Notes under the pieces: model-generated
The model's database searches: none
The model's input: only the letters and a program-made list of their open reading frames with translations
Told to the model about the DNA's origin: nothing
Translations under genes and position numbers: made by a program
Shown: piece by piece, positions 7,384 through 15,705 of the stretch
How positions within the stretch are numbered: the first letter of the stretch is position 1
How the letters are laid out: the number at the start of each line of letters is the position of its first letter
Source: Nonomuraea guangzhouensis
GTDB lineage: Bacteria > Actinomycetota > Actinomycetes > Streptosporangiales > Streptosporangiaceae
Length of the DNA stretch: 45,489 nucleotides
NCBI RefSeq assembly: GCF_019396345.1
Contig: NZ_JAHKRM010000056.1
Coordinates: 1-45,489 of the forward strand
Direction: 5' to 3'

Positions 7384-8616
7384 ATGATGGGACAGAGCAA
7401 CAGCGGCTTCTCCGAAGCGGGGCTGCGCAGGCTGCGTGGGGTGCTGGAGCGGCATGTGGAGTCGGGGAAGGTTCCCGGGCTCGTCGCTCTGGTCGGCCGG
7501 GGTGGCCAGACGCACGTCGAGGCGCTCGGGACGATGCGTCATGACGGTGGCGCGCCGATGCGCCGGGACACGATCTTCCGGATGGCGTCCACCTCCAAGC
7601 CGGTCGCGATGGCGGCGGCGATGGTCCTGCTGGACGAGTGCCGGCTGCGACTGGACGACCTGGTGGAGCAGTGGCTGCCCGAACTGGCCGACCGCCAGGT
7701 GCTGAAGCGGATCGACAGCCCGCTGGACGACACCGTCCCGGCGCGGCGGCCGATCACCGTACGGGACCTGCTCACCTCCACCTTCGGGCTCGGCATGGAC
7801 ATGACGGCGCTGGGCACCCCGATCATGGGCGCGATCTTCGAGCAGGGCCTCACCCCCGACCTGCCCGAGCCCATGCCCGGCCCGGACGAGTGGATCCGCC
7901 GCCTGGGCACACTCCCGCTGATGTACCAGCCCGGCGAGCGCTGGCAGTACCAGATCAGCCACGATGTGCTCAGCGTGCTGGTCGCCAGGGTCACCGGCCA
8001 GCCGTTCGAGACGTTCCTGCGCGAACGCGTCCTCGACCCGCTGGGCATGAAGGACACCGGCTTCCACGTGCCCGCCGACAAGATCGACCGGTTTCCGACC
8101 CTGTACGCCCCCGACCCGCAGAGCGGCGAGTTCCACGTGTGGGACGAGGCCGAAGACGGACGCTGGAGCAAGCCCCCGGCCTTCCAGGGCAGCGGCGGCG
8201 GACTGGTCTCCACCGTCGACGACTACCACGCCTACTTCCAGATGCTGCTCAACGGCGGCACGCACGCCGGCGAACGGATCCTGTCCCGGCCCGCCGTCGA
8301 CCTGATGACCACCAACCGCCTCACCCCCGAGCAGAACGCCGCCCGCACCGCCATGGCCACCGACAACGTCCACCTGTCCTTCGGCCAAGGCCAGCACGGC
8401 GGCTGGGGCTTCGGCATGGCCGTCCGCACCTACCGCGGCGACTACGCCCCCATCGGCCAGTTCGGCTGGGACGGCGGCAGCGGCACCTCCACCTACGCCG
8501 ACCCGCACCACCAGCTCACCGGACTCCTGCTCACCCAGGTCGGCATGACCGTCCCGAACGCGGCACACCTCATCCACGACTTCTGGACCACGCTCTACCA
8601 GGCGATCGACAACTGA
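7384..8616 (+). CDS. Serine hydrolase, class C beta-lactamase / EstB-like esterase family
   Basis: A 410-residue serine hydrolase of the beta-lactamase superfamily. The nucleophile motif SxxK is visible as MASTSKPVAM near residue 65, and the second motif as WQYQISHDVLSV, with Tyr in the position of the class C YxN tyrosine. The third block, normally KTG or HxG, is represented by HGGWGFG near residue 340. These features suit an esterase or a D-aminopeptidase-like enzyme better than a true beta-lactamase. There is no obvious signal peptide, so it is probably cytoplasmic. Two adjacent ATGs at 7384 and 7387 follow AAGGAG; either may be used. Its expression is probably controlled by the divergent MarR-type protein. 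Confidence 0.85.
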   Translation: MMGQSNSGFSEAGLRRLRGVLERHVESGKVPGLVALVGRGGQTHVEALGTMRHDGGAPMRRDTIFRMASTSKPVAMAAAMVLLDECRLRLDDLVEQWLPELADRQVLKRIDSPLDDTVPARRPITVRDLLTSTFGLGMDMTALGTPIMGAIFEQGLTPDLPEPMPGPDEWIRRLGTLPLMYQPGERWQYQISHDVLSVLVARVTGQPFETFLRERVLDPLGMKDTGFHVPADKIDRFPTLYAPDPQSGEFHVWDEAEDGRWSKPPAFQGSGGGLVSTVDDYHAYFQMLLNGGTHAGERILSRPAVDLMTTNRLTPEQNAARTAMATDNVHLSFGQGQHGGWGFGMAVRTYRGDYAPIGQFGWDGGSGTSTYADPHHQLTGLLLTQVGMTVPNAAHLIHDFWTTLYQAIDN

Positions 8617-8639
8617 CATCGACCCGCGAGATCACCGAA

Positions 8640-8674
8640 GCCCTCGACGCCGCCTGACGGCCGGCGCCGAGGGC
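8640..8674. terminator. Bidirectional hairpin terminator between convergent genes
   Basis: A 13-base arm at 8640-8652 pairs with 8662-8674 with one mismatch across a nine-base loop. It lies between the esterase stop (8616) and the methyltransferase stop (8693), which converge. Confidence 0.55.
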
Positions 8675-8692
8675 CCGGTGCCCGTGGGTGGC

Positions 8693-9451
8693 CTACGGTC
8701 GTCGGGCCACCAGGAGCAGCCGGGGGCTGCCGAGCCGGAACGGTGTGCCGTCGGCGTCGCCGTACAGTTCGACGCCGCTGAAGCCGGCCTCGGCGACCAG
8801 CCGGACGACCTCCGCCGCGGTGTAGACGTACTGCACGGAGGTCCCGCGGTGCTCCTCCGTACCCCGGCGGAAGGTGAAGGACGTGAGCCAGCGGCTGTTC
8901 GCCGTGTCGTACTCGTTGACCGAGACGGCCTCGACCCCGCCGAACGTCATCGGCGGCTCTTCCAGGGCCAGGTTCGGCAGCAGCGACTCGGCCACGAACC
9001 CGTAGTCCAGGATGAGCGTGCCGCCGGGCACGACGAGCCCGCGGAGGTCCGCGAGGAACCTTTGCGTGCCGGCATGCTCCAGGTAGCCGAAGGCGTTACC
9101 CATGCACATCGCCGCCTCGGCCCGGACGTCGGCGGGAAGCGCCCGCATGTCGCCTTGGCGCAGATCGAGGTCGAGCCGCTCGCCCGCGGCGGTGGCGCGG
9201 GCGTGGGCGATGGCCTCGGCCGAGACGTCCAGGCCGGTGACCTGGTAGCCGCGCCGGGCGAGTTCGAGGGCGTGTCGGCCGCTGCCGCAGGCCACGTCCA
9301 GCACCCGCGAACCGGGACGGAGCCCGGCCACGCGGGCGACGAAGCCGACCTCGGCGGCGGTCGTCCCCTCGGGTACGGCCGCCCGCCAGAAGGCGTTGGG
9401 CAGCTCGGTGAAGAAGTCCGCGTACCACGCGGACAGGGAGTCGTGCGACAT
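8693..9451 (-). CDS. Class I SAM-dependent methyltransferase
   Basis: A 252-residue Rossmann-type methyltransferase. Motif I is visible as VLDVACGSGRHALELARRG near residue 55, the acidic residue after strand 2 as GLDVSAEAI, and motif III around RQGDMRALP. The C-terminal half forms the beta sheet with a closing ELYGDADGTPF strand. The ATG at 9451 has GGAG nine bases upstream. The substrate is unknown. Its neighbours on both sides belong to other transcription units. The 275-bp stretch upstream, 9452-9726, holds no recognisable gene, only short hairpins. Confidence 0.85.
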   Translation of the reverse strand: MSHDSLSAWYADFFTELPNAFWRAAVPEGTTAAEVGFVARVAGLRPGSRVLDVACGSGRHALELARRGYQVTGLDVSAEAIAHARATAAGERLDLDLRQGDMRALPADVRAEAAMCMGNAFGYLEHAGTQRFLADLRGLVVPGGTLILDYGFVAESLLPNLALEEPPMTFGGVEAVSVNEYDTANSRWLTSFTFRRGTEEHRGTSVQYVYTAAEVVRLVAEAGFSGVELYGDADGTPFRLGSPRLLLVARRP

Positions 9452-9703
9452 TTCCGTGTGCTCCAGATCAGGTGCGCGGCGACCGGCGCCGCGCGGACGA
9501 GAGAATCTCCGCGAGATCCGGGGCACGACGAACCCGTGCGTTCACACGCACCGCACCGGCCGCTGGTACGGCCGTCTCGTCATCCGCCCCGGAGTGACCG
9601 GGCGGTGACCATGGCATCGCCTTCTCGTGATCGGCCGGGCCTGACCCGGCGGGAGCAACAGAGCCAGCGTACGATCCACCTCACCTGCTCTTCAACGGGA
9701 TAA

Positions 9704-9721
9704 CCGGCGGATTACCGCCGG
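9704..9721 (-). terminator. Hairpin terminator of the apiosidase-like operon
   Basis: CCGGCGG and CCGCCGG form a perfect seven-base stem around an ATTA loop, starting five bases beyond the stop codon of the leftward glycosidase gene. A weaker six-base stem lies at about 9636-9652. Confidence 0.55.
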
Positions 9722-9726
9722 CCCGG

Positions 9727-11286
9727 CTAAGAGGCGGATTCGTCGTCGTGGAAGATGACGATCCGTGCGGTGTGCCGGTCGTCCTCGATCGGTTCGCCCG
9801 GTGATCGGCGGCCGGTGGCCAGGATGTCGCCGGTGCGGGGGTCGACGACCCGGTAGGCCATGGGCAGCTCGTCATCCTGCTTGGCGCGGAGGGCGCCGCC
9901 GTGTTCTTGGTAGACGACGTGCAGACGGCCGGCCACGCGCAGGGTTCGCGGGCTGATGAAGGTCTGCCAGTCCGGCTCCATGTCGGTGGTGGGCAGGCCG
10001 TCGAGGATCTTGCCGAGGAGGCCGACGTAGGTGGATCCCGCGAAGTCGAGGGACTCGCGCCAGCCGCCGGAAGGGGCAAGGAAGTACGGTTCGTGGCCGG
10101 GTTCGCCGTCGTGCAGCTTCCACTGCCAGATGTTGGCGGCACCGTAGACCACGCCCATGGTGCCGCCCGCGCACAGGTTGCTCCACGCCTCGTGGCCCTG
10201 CCACCAACCGGCGGCATTGGTGGCCGAGCGGGTCTGCTCGTAAGTCGGCTCGCCGTTGGCGACGGCTTTGACGGGGGTGTTGCGCCACATGTCGGCCACC
10301 CGTTCGGGGACGTGCTCGCCGCCGTGACCGGTCTGGCACCACTGGAAGTCCAGCCACTCGGCGTCCTGCCAGGCCCGGTTGTCGCCGTGAGGGCGGTAGT
10401 GGATGCCGGTGGGCTGGGTGTAGCAGTCCCATTCGTGGACCTCGGCGCCGCCGGCCGGGATCTGCGGTTCGTGGCCGGAGCCGTCGGCTCCGACCAGGTA
10501 GATCGCCGGTCGGGCGCCGTAGCGGGCCACCAGGTAGCGGCAGTAGCGGGCGTACTCGGCGGGCGGGACGACGGTCCCGGCCACGTCCAGGCCCTTCCAG
10601 CCGAACCCCTGGAAGACCGGCTGCAGCACGGGGACGATCTCATGCTCGACGAGGATGTCCAGCAGCCGGTCCAGGTACTGGAAGTAGGCGGGGTTGAGGG
10701 CGTTGATGTGGCCGCTGGGCAGGTCCTCGAAGGCGACGTCGAACCCCGTGTCGGCGCCGCGGTCACGCGGTCCGACCGCGCGCATGTCGGGCTGGACGGA
10801 CATGAGCAGCACCGCGTTGAAGCCCTTGGCCTGCCGGTCGGCCGCGTACACGCGCACCTGTTCCTCGGTGGCGCGCCAGGGCAGCCCCCAGGCGGTGTCG
10901 GCCACGAGGATCGCCGGGGTGCCGTCGGCGTGGACGAGGTTGCGTCCGCCCGGTGACATCGTCCAGAAGCCGTGGCGCTGGAAGCGGTTCGTCGCCGGGC
11001 CGCCGGGTTCGACCTCGACGAACCCGGTCGCGCCGCGAAGGCCGGGGTCGTCGAGAGACGCGTCGGACGTCCATTGCCATCGCCCGTGCGGCAGCGGCGA
11101 GCTGAAGCGGATGCGCCAGGTGCGGCCGCCGTCGTGGAAGGCGGGCCGGCGCAGGGTGAGGCCGTCGTCGTGGGTGAATTCGGCCCAGACGTCCACACCG
11201 GTGTAGGCGTCGGGGATATCGGTGGAGGCGGTGAGGGTGATCTCCGCCTCGCGCCAGGCGCCGCGGACTTGAGTGACGTCGCCCAT
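9727..11286 (-). CDS. Apiosidase-like glycoside hydrolase (DUF5060 + DUF4038)
   Basis: A 519-residue two-domain protein. Residues 1-90 form a DUF5060-type beta sandwich (AEFTHDDGLTLRRPAF, then GRWQW). Residues 105-430 form a DUF4038 TIM barrel, the Pfam family named apiosidase-like and the fold of GH140. Barrel motifs include ILVADTAWGLPW, the Asp-bearing strand IYLVGADG and the Glu-bearing strand AVANGEPTYEQT, the two expected acid residues. A short beta domain closes the protein. There is no signal peptide, so it should cleave imported oligosaccharides. The ATG at 11286 overlaps the stop codon of the upstream isomerase by one base. DUF4038 covers several specificities, so apiose release is a hypothesis supported by context only. 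Confidence 0.82.
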   Translation of the reverse strand: MGDVTQVRGAWREAEITLTASTDIPDAYTGVDVWAEFTHDDGLTLRRPAFHDGGRTWRIRFSSPLPHGRWQWTSDASLDDPGLRGATGFVEVEPGGPATNRFQRHGFWTMSPGGRNLVHADGTPAILVADTAWGLPWRATEEQVRVYAADRQAKGFNAVLLMSVQPDMRAVGPRDRGADTGFDVAFEDLPSGHINALNPAYFQYLDRLLDILVEHEIVPVLQPVFQGFGWKGLDVAGTVVPPAEYARYCRYLVARYGARPAIYLVGADGSGHEPQIPAGGAEVHEWDCYTQPTGIHYRPHGDNRAWQDAEWLDFQWCQTGHGGEHVPERVADMWRNTPVKAVANGEPTYEQTRSATNAAGWWQGHEAWSNLCAGGTMGVVYGAANIWQWKLHDGEPGHEPYFLAPSGGWRESLDFAGSTYVGLLGKILDGLPTTDMEPDWQTFISPRTLRVAGRLHVVYQEHGGALRAKQDDELPMAYRVVDPRTGDILATGRRSPGEPIEDDRHTARIVIFHDDESAS

Positions 11287-12278
11287 CAGCCGTCGACCTC
11301 GGCGCTCAGCAGGGCCTTGCGGGCGATGCGCTGCGCGGCCAGGGCGTCCTGGCGGGCCTGGGCCTCGGCGAGGGCGTCGACGTCGAGGATCTGCAGGGCG
11401 CGCCAGATGGTACGCATGACCTCGACGCCGGCGCGGGCCGCCTCGACGGAGTCCTCGCGGAAGGGGAACTGGTCGAGCTGCCAGACGCCCTGCCAGCCGG
11501 CCTGGCGCAGGGTGTGGAAGAACTCGAAGGTCTCCACCAGGTGGATGGAGCCGACGACCATGTCGTCGTCCCAGCCGCGGAAGTTGTCGTTGACGTCGAT
11601 GGCGTACAGGCGGTCGTGGTCGAGGATGAGCTGGGCGGCGTCGGCGGGCGATTCCAGGCCGTAGAGGGAGTGGCCGAAGTCGAGCAGGATGCCGACGTTG
11701 GGCACGTCCATCTTCTCGATGGCCAGCAGGGTGCGGGCCGCGGAGGAGAAGGTCATGCGGTTGCGCGGCTCGCGCGGCTTGTACTCGATGGCGAAGCGCA
11801 GGTCGGGATGGCGCTGCGCGAGCTCGCGTACGGCGTCGATGGACATCGCCCACAGGGCCTTGTAGTCGGCCTGGAAGGGGTAGTCCCAGCCGTCCTGACC
11901 GGGCCAGAGCTTGACGTAGTCGCAGCCGAGCCGGCGGGACAGGTCCGCCGCGTCGCTGACCAGCTCGATCGCGGCGCGCCTGACCTCGGGGTCGGGGTTG
12001 GTGAAGCCGCCGCGGCTGAACTTGCGGGTGTAGATCTCGGGCGTCAGGGCGATGGCGCGCAGCCCGTTGGCCTTCAGCCGCTCTTCCAGCAGCGTCACGT
12101 CGAGGTCGGCGGGGTTGAACGGGTAGTTGATGTCGACGACGGACAGGCTGCCGACCTGGCCGGCCCGGTCGATGGCCTCCAGCGTGGAGACGGGCGGGCC
12201 GTAGCCGTCGGTGGCGTAGCGGTCGCGGAACTGGCCGAAGTGCCAGAGTCCCGCGCCGTAGAGAGGTTCTGCGGACAT
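11286..12278 (-). CDS. Xylose-isomerase-like TIM-barrel sugar isomerase
   Basis: A 330-residue AP-endonuclease-2/xylose isomerase superfamily protein. The N terminus GAGLWHFGQFRDRYATDGYG resembles the start of true sugar isomerases. Candidate metal ligands are seen at FAIEYKPREPR (Glu), NVGILLDFGHSL (Asp and His) and AIDVNDNF (Asp pair), in the order usual for the fold. It probably interconverts an aldose and a ketose in the cytoplasm. It lies between a sugar permease gene and the apiosidase-like gene, with which it is translationally coupled. A D-apiose, L-rhamnose or xylose type activity are all possible; the context makes an unusual plant-wall pentose attractive. Confidence 0.8.
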   Translation of the reverse strand: MSAEPLYGAGLWHFGQFRDRYATDGYGPPVSTLEAIDRAGQVGSLSVVDINYPFNPADLDVTLLEERLKANGLRAIALTPEIYTRKFSRGGFTNPDPEVRRAAIELVSDAADLSRRLGCDYVKLWPGQDGWDYPFQADYKALWAMSIDAVRELAQRHPDLRFAIEYKPREPRNRMTFSSAARTLLAIEKMDVPNVGILLDFGHSLYGLESPADAAQLILDHDRLYAIDVNDNFRGWDDDMVVGSIHLVETFEFFHTLRQAGWQGVWQLDQFPFREDSVEAARAGVEVMRTIWRALQILDVDALAEAQARQDALAAQRIARKALLSAEVDG

Positions 12279-12289
12279 GGAACGGTTTC

Positions 12290-13129
12290 CTATCCCTTGA
12301 CGGCGCCGGCCAGGGCGCCTTGCGTGAAGAATCGCTGGAACATCAGGTAGACGATGAGAACGGGGAGAATGGACATGATGATGAAGGCGTTGAGCTGGCC
12401 GTAGTTGGAGGCGAACTGCGACTGGAAGGCCTGCAGCGCCAGCGGCACGGTGCGCACCTCCTGGTCCTGCAGCAACACCAGGGCCATGCCGTACTCATTC
12501 CAGGTCGCGACGAAGTCCAGGATGAACAGCGCGGCCAGCGCCGGCTTGGCGAGCGGCAGGCACACGCTCAGGAACAACCGCCAGTTGCCCGAGCCGTCGA
12601 TGCGGGCGGCCTCGTCGAGCTCGTGCGGCAGTGAGCGGAAGAACCCGTACAGGAAGAACACCTGGTAGGGGATGCCGAAGGCGAGATACGGCAGGATGAT
12701 GCCGTTGGTGGAGTTCAGCAGGCCCATGCTCGACAGCGTGGTGAACATCGGGGCGAGGGCCACCTGGACCGGGACCATCGACCCCAGGGTGATCACGATG
12801 AGCAGGGCCCGATGCCGCTTGAAGCGCAGCCGGGCGATCGCGAAGGCGGCGGCGGCCGACACCAGCAGACCCAGTGGCACCTTGATGAGCGCGATGTAGG
12901 CGCTGTTGGCGGCAACGGTCCACAACTCGCCGCGTTCGGCGGCGTTGGCGTAGTTGTCCCAGTGCCACACCTCCGGCAGGGCCCAGATGGAGCCGCGGCC
13001 GATCTCGGCGGTGGACTTCAACGACGTCAGGACCATGAAGGCGAACGGCGCCAGCCAGATCAACGCGCTGATGACCAGGGCGATCCACAGCCCGATGAGC
13101 GGGTAGTTGGTACGGCGGACAGCGGTCAT
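12290..13129 (-). CDS. Carbohydrate ABC transporter permease, MalG type
   Basis: A 279-residue membrane protein with an N-terminal helix (LIGLWIALVISALIWLAPF) and the EAA loop LDEAARIDGSGNWRLFLSVC near residue 180. It is the second channel subunit of the importer and overlaps the preceding permease by four bases (ATGA). As in the fucosidase operon, no ATPase is encoded nearby, which points to a shared ATPase elsewhere. The isomerase gene starts 11 bases after its stop. Confidence 0.92.
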   Translation of the reverse strand: MTAVRRTNYPLIGLWIALVISALIWLAPFAFMVLTSLKSTAEIGRGSIWALPEVWHWDNYANAAERGELWTVAANSAYIALIKVPLGLLVSAAAAFAIARLRFKRHRALLIVITLGSMVPVQVALAPMFTTLSSMGLLNSTNGIILPYLAFGIPYQVFFLYGFFRSLPHELDEAARIDGSGNWRLFLSVCLPLAKPALAALFILDFVATWNEYGMALVLLQDQEVRTVPLALQAFQSQFASNYGQLNAFIIMSILPVLIVYLMFQRFFTQGALAGAVKG

Positions 13130-14079
13130 CGCTCGTCCTCCTTCAGTGTCCACATCAGGTACGGCAGCACGAGCGCCAAGGTGATCAGGAGCAGGACGAC
13201 GGCGAGGGCGTTGCCGCCGCCGAAGTTGTGGTTGATGAACGACTGGCTGTACGACCACAGGGCCAGGACCTGGCTGGACTGGGCGGGACCGCCGTTGGTC
13301 ATGCCGACGATGAGGTCGAACACCTTCAGCGAGCTGATCACGGTCAGGACCAGCACGACCGTGAAGGTGGGCCGCAGAGCCGGCAGGGTGACGTTGCGGA
13401 AGGTCTGCCAGGCGGAGGCGCCGTCGAGCTTGGCCGCCTCCACCAGGTCGGTGGGCACCGTCTGCAGCCCGGCCAGGAAGAGCACCATGGAGAAGCCGGT
13501 GGTCTGCCAGACGAAGGCGACAAAGACCGAATAGAGGGCGATCTGCGGGTCGCCGAGCCAGTCCTGAATCCACGACGACAGGCCGAGCGAGGTCATCGTG
13601 CCGTTCACCAGGCCGGAGTTCGGGTTGTACATCCAGGTCCACATGGTCGCCACGGCGATCGAGGCGAGTACGGCGGGGATGTAGAACGCCGACCGCAGCA
13701 GGTTGCGTCCCAGCAGCCTGCGGTTGAGCGCCAGGGCGAGCAGCAGGGCCAGCACGGTGGGCACGATGAGCGACAGCACCACCCAGATGACGCTGTTGCG
13801 CAGGGCGGTGTGGAAGACGGTGTCGTTGGTGAGGATGTCCCGGTAGTTGGCCAGTCCCGCCCACACCTGCGGCACGGTGGGGAAGCCGTTCCACCGCATG
13901 AAGCTCAGGTAGACGGCCGAGACGATGGGGAACAGCAGGAACACCGCGTACAACGCCAAGGCCGGAGCCAGGAATGGCAGCGCGCCCAGGATCGGCATCT
14001 TCCCCCGTCTTCGTCGGGGACGGTGATGGAGATGATCGGTGGGGCGTGGCGTGGCCGGGGCGGTGGACACGGTGGCCAT
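13126..14079 (-). CDS. Sugar ABC transporter permease, MalF type
   Basis: A 317-residue CUT1 permease. A basic N-terminal tail of about 25 residues precedes the first membrane helix (ALPFLAPALALYAVFLLFPI). The EAA loop is LVEAAKLDGASAWQTFRNVT near residue 215. The ATG at 14079 has AAGGAG five bases upstream. It lies 48 bases after the binding-protein gene and overlaps the next permease by ATGA, so the two permeases are translated together. Confidence 0.92.
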   Translation of the reverse strand: MATVSTAPATPRPTDHLHHRPRRRRGKMPILGALPFLAPALALYAVFLLFPIVSAVYLSFMRWNGFPTVPQVWAGLANYRDILTNDTVFHTALRNSVIWVVLSLIVPTVLALLLALALNRRLLGRNLLRSAFYIPAVLASIAVATMWTWMYNPNSGLVNGTMTSLGLSSWIQDWLGDPQIALYSVFVAFVWQTTGFSMVLFLAGLQTVPTDLVEAAKLDGASAWQTFRNVTLPALRPTFTVVLVLTVISSLKVFDLIVGMTNGGPAQSSQVLALWSYSQSFINHNFGGGNALAVVLLLITLALVLPYLMWTLKEDER

Positions 14080-14127
14080 GGCCGCTCCTTGTCGGTTGAT
14101 TGTTCGGTGCCGGTGGGGCCTGGCAGG

Positions 14128-15408
14128 TCAGTTCTTGTGGGTGTCGATGAACTTCTGCAGCAGCGCGCCGGCTTCCTTGGGCTCGATGGAGCCGCTGGTG
14201 ACCCCGTTCTGGATGCGCCAGTACTCGGTCGTCACGTCCGTCGGGAAGTTCTGGTCGTTGTTGAGGAAGAAGCCCTTGGCCGTGCCGGTGAGCTGGGCGA
14301 TCTGGGCGTTGATCGGCTGAGGGGCGTTGGCCGACTTGCTCTCCTTGTTGACCGGCAGGGAGGAGAAGACGCCCAGGTACTTCCCCTCGACCGGCGCGGA
14401 GGAGAGGTAGTCCAGGAACTTGGCGGCCTCGTCGGGGTGCTTGCTGCTCTTGCTGATGTACATGCCTTCGAAGAAGCCGTAGAGCCGGCCGGTGCCCGTC
14501 GGCATCGGGAAGACGCCGATGTTGTTCTGATCGTCGCCGGCGTCGACGTTCTGCTGGGTGAACCAGTCGCCTTCGAGCTGCATCGCCGACTTGCCGGAGT
14601 TGAACAGGGCGGCCGCCTCGGCCGCCGGCAGCCCGGCGAAGCCCTTGTTGAAGTAGTTGGCGGCCCACTGCTTGAGCTGCTCGAAGGACTTGTCGACGCA
14701 GGGCTGGCCGGTCCAGCTCGTCGCGCGGGTGTTGAGCTTGTCGCCCAGCTCGGCGCCGCAGTTGGTCTCGATGAAGGTGTCCAGCAGGCGCATGACGTGC
14801 CAGTTGTCCTTGCCGCCCATGGAGATCGGCGTGAGGCCGGCGGCCTTGAGCTTCTGCGCCGCCGTGGCCCACTCCTCATAGGTGGTGGGCGGTGCGCTGA
14901 TGCCCGCCTTGGCGAACTGGTCCTTGTGGTAGTAGACGACCTCTGTCCGCTGCGTCCAGGGGATGCCGTGGTGGCCGCCGTACTGGGTGAACGCGGACAG
15001 GGTGGCGGCGTTGAACCGGTTGTTCCACTGGTACTGCTGGTAGTACTTGCTGAGGTCGAGGCTCACACCGGACTTGACCAGCTCACCCCCGAGACCGGGG
15101 CCTGCCCAGTTGTAGTAGATGTCCGGACCCGAGGCGCTGCCGGCCGTGGTGCGCAGCGCGTCCTTGTGGGCGTCCACGGCTCGGTACTGCAGATCTACCT
15201 TGATGTTCGGGTTTTGCTTCTCGAAGTCGGCGATGATCGACTTCAGTGCGGCGGACGCGGTGTCGGCGTTCTGTGTGACCATCCACCAGCTCAGCTTGAC
15301 CTGGCCCCCGCCCCCGCTGGTCGCACCGGTGTCTTGCACGCGGCCGCTGCAAGCGGTCAGCAGCAGCACGGAGGCCGTCAGCGCCGCGGCTTTCGTCGGG
15401 ATGTTCAT
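14128..15408 (-). CDS. Extracellular sugar-binding lipoprotein of ABC transporter
   Basis: A 426-residue binding protein with a lipoprotein signal (MNIPTKAAALTASVLLLTAC; lipobox Cys about residue 20) followed by a Gly/Ser linker. The CUT1 pattern continues with KLSWWMVTQNADT and an EGDWFTQQN segment typical of the ligand cleft. The ATG at 15408 has GGAG six bases upstream; a more distant ATG at 15477 is less likely. It is the first gene of the five-gene leftward operon ending in the apiosidase-like hydrolase. The leader contains a seven-base-stem hairpin at 15476-15494 and a palindromic operator at 15536-15549. Confidence 0.92.
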   Translation of the reverse strand: MNIPTKAAALTASVLLLTACSGRVQDTGATSGGGGQVKLSWWMVTQNADTASAALKSIIADFEKQNPNIKVDLQYRAVDAHKDALRTTAGSASGPDIYYNWAGPGLGGELVKSGVSLDLSKYYQQYQWNNRFNAATLSAFTQYGGHHGIPWTQRTEVVYYHKDQFAKAGISAPPTTYEEWATAAQKLKAAGLTPISMGGKDNWHVMRLLDTFIETNCGAELGDKLNTRATSWTGQPCVDKSFEQLKQWAANYFNKGFAGLPAAEAAALFNSGKSAMQLEGDWFTQQNVDAGDDQNNIGVFPMPTGTGRLYGFFEGMYISKSSKHPDEAAKFLDYLSSAPVEGKYLGVFSSLPVNKESKSANAPQPINAQIAQLTGTAKGFFLNNDQNFPTDVTTEYWRIQNGVTSGSIEPKEAGALLQKFIDTHKN

Positions 15409-15535
15409 GTGCGTCTCCAAGAGCCGGGGAGAGGAGCGTTGGGTAGCGATTTCGTGAGGCTCGCTCGGGTACGTCAACGTCGTCTCGCGACGTTTCCGCT
15501 GGTCGGAGGACCATCGTAAGAGCGAAAGCAGAGTG

Positions 15536-15549
15536 TGAATATCTATTCA
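15536..15549. promoter_or_regulatory. Operator-like palindrome, left copy
   Basis: TGAATATCTATTCA has perfect six-base inverted arms around TC. It lies upstream of the leftward sugar operon. Thirteen of its 14 bases recur at 15687-15700 before the divergent transketolase genes. A partial copy, GCTATTCA, follows at 15560-15567. The owner of the site is not encoded in the window as far as I can tell. Confidence 0.6.
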
Positions 15550-15635
15550 ATGCTGCTTTGCTATTCAGCCGGAATGTAACGTCGGCGACATGCGCCCGTC
15601 AAGGAGGCGGCGCGTAAGCGATCATCACCTCCTCG

Positions 15636-15665
15636 TTGACACGAATCCGCCGACGGTCGTAGCTT
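15636..15665 (+). promoter_or_regulatory. Candidate promoter for the split transketolase operon
   Basis: TTGACA at 15636-15641 and TAGCTT at 15660-15665 are 18 bases apart on the plus strand. Transcription would start near 15672, just upstream of the right operator copy, so a bound regulator would act as a roadblock. The -10 box is only a moderate match. Confidence 0.4.
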
Positions 15666-15686
15666 CTAGTTATGTCTAGTCGCTAT

Positions 15687-15700
15687 GGAATATCTATTCA
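15687..15700. promoter_or_regulatory. Operator-like palindrome, right copy
   Basis: GGAATATCTATTCA differs from the left copy by one base in the outer arm. It ends five bases before the GTG at 15706 that opens the transketolase N-subunit gene, so it occupies the place of the ribosome binding site. A regulator bound here could also block translation initiation or a leaderless transcript. Confidence 0.6.
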
Positions 15701-15705
15701 CATGA

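Noticed and set aside
7384..8616. A true class C beta-lactamase conferring resistance
   Set aside because: There is no signal peptide, the YxN motif is replaced by YQIS, and the third motif is HGG rather than KTG. An esterase or peptidase role fits better.
7156..8619. A long leftward frame extending the MarR-type gene upstream across the esterase gene
   Set aside because: The part beyond 7155 is antisense to the serine hydrolase and crosses the intergenic repeats and promoter. The ATG at 7155 gives the conserved IS30-HTH start.
15602..15633. AGGAGG and CCTCCT inverted pair in the sugar-locus gap considered as a terminator or riboswitch
   Set aside because: It is only a six-base stem with a 20-base loop and no further structure; probably chance.
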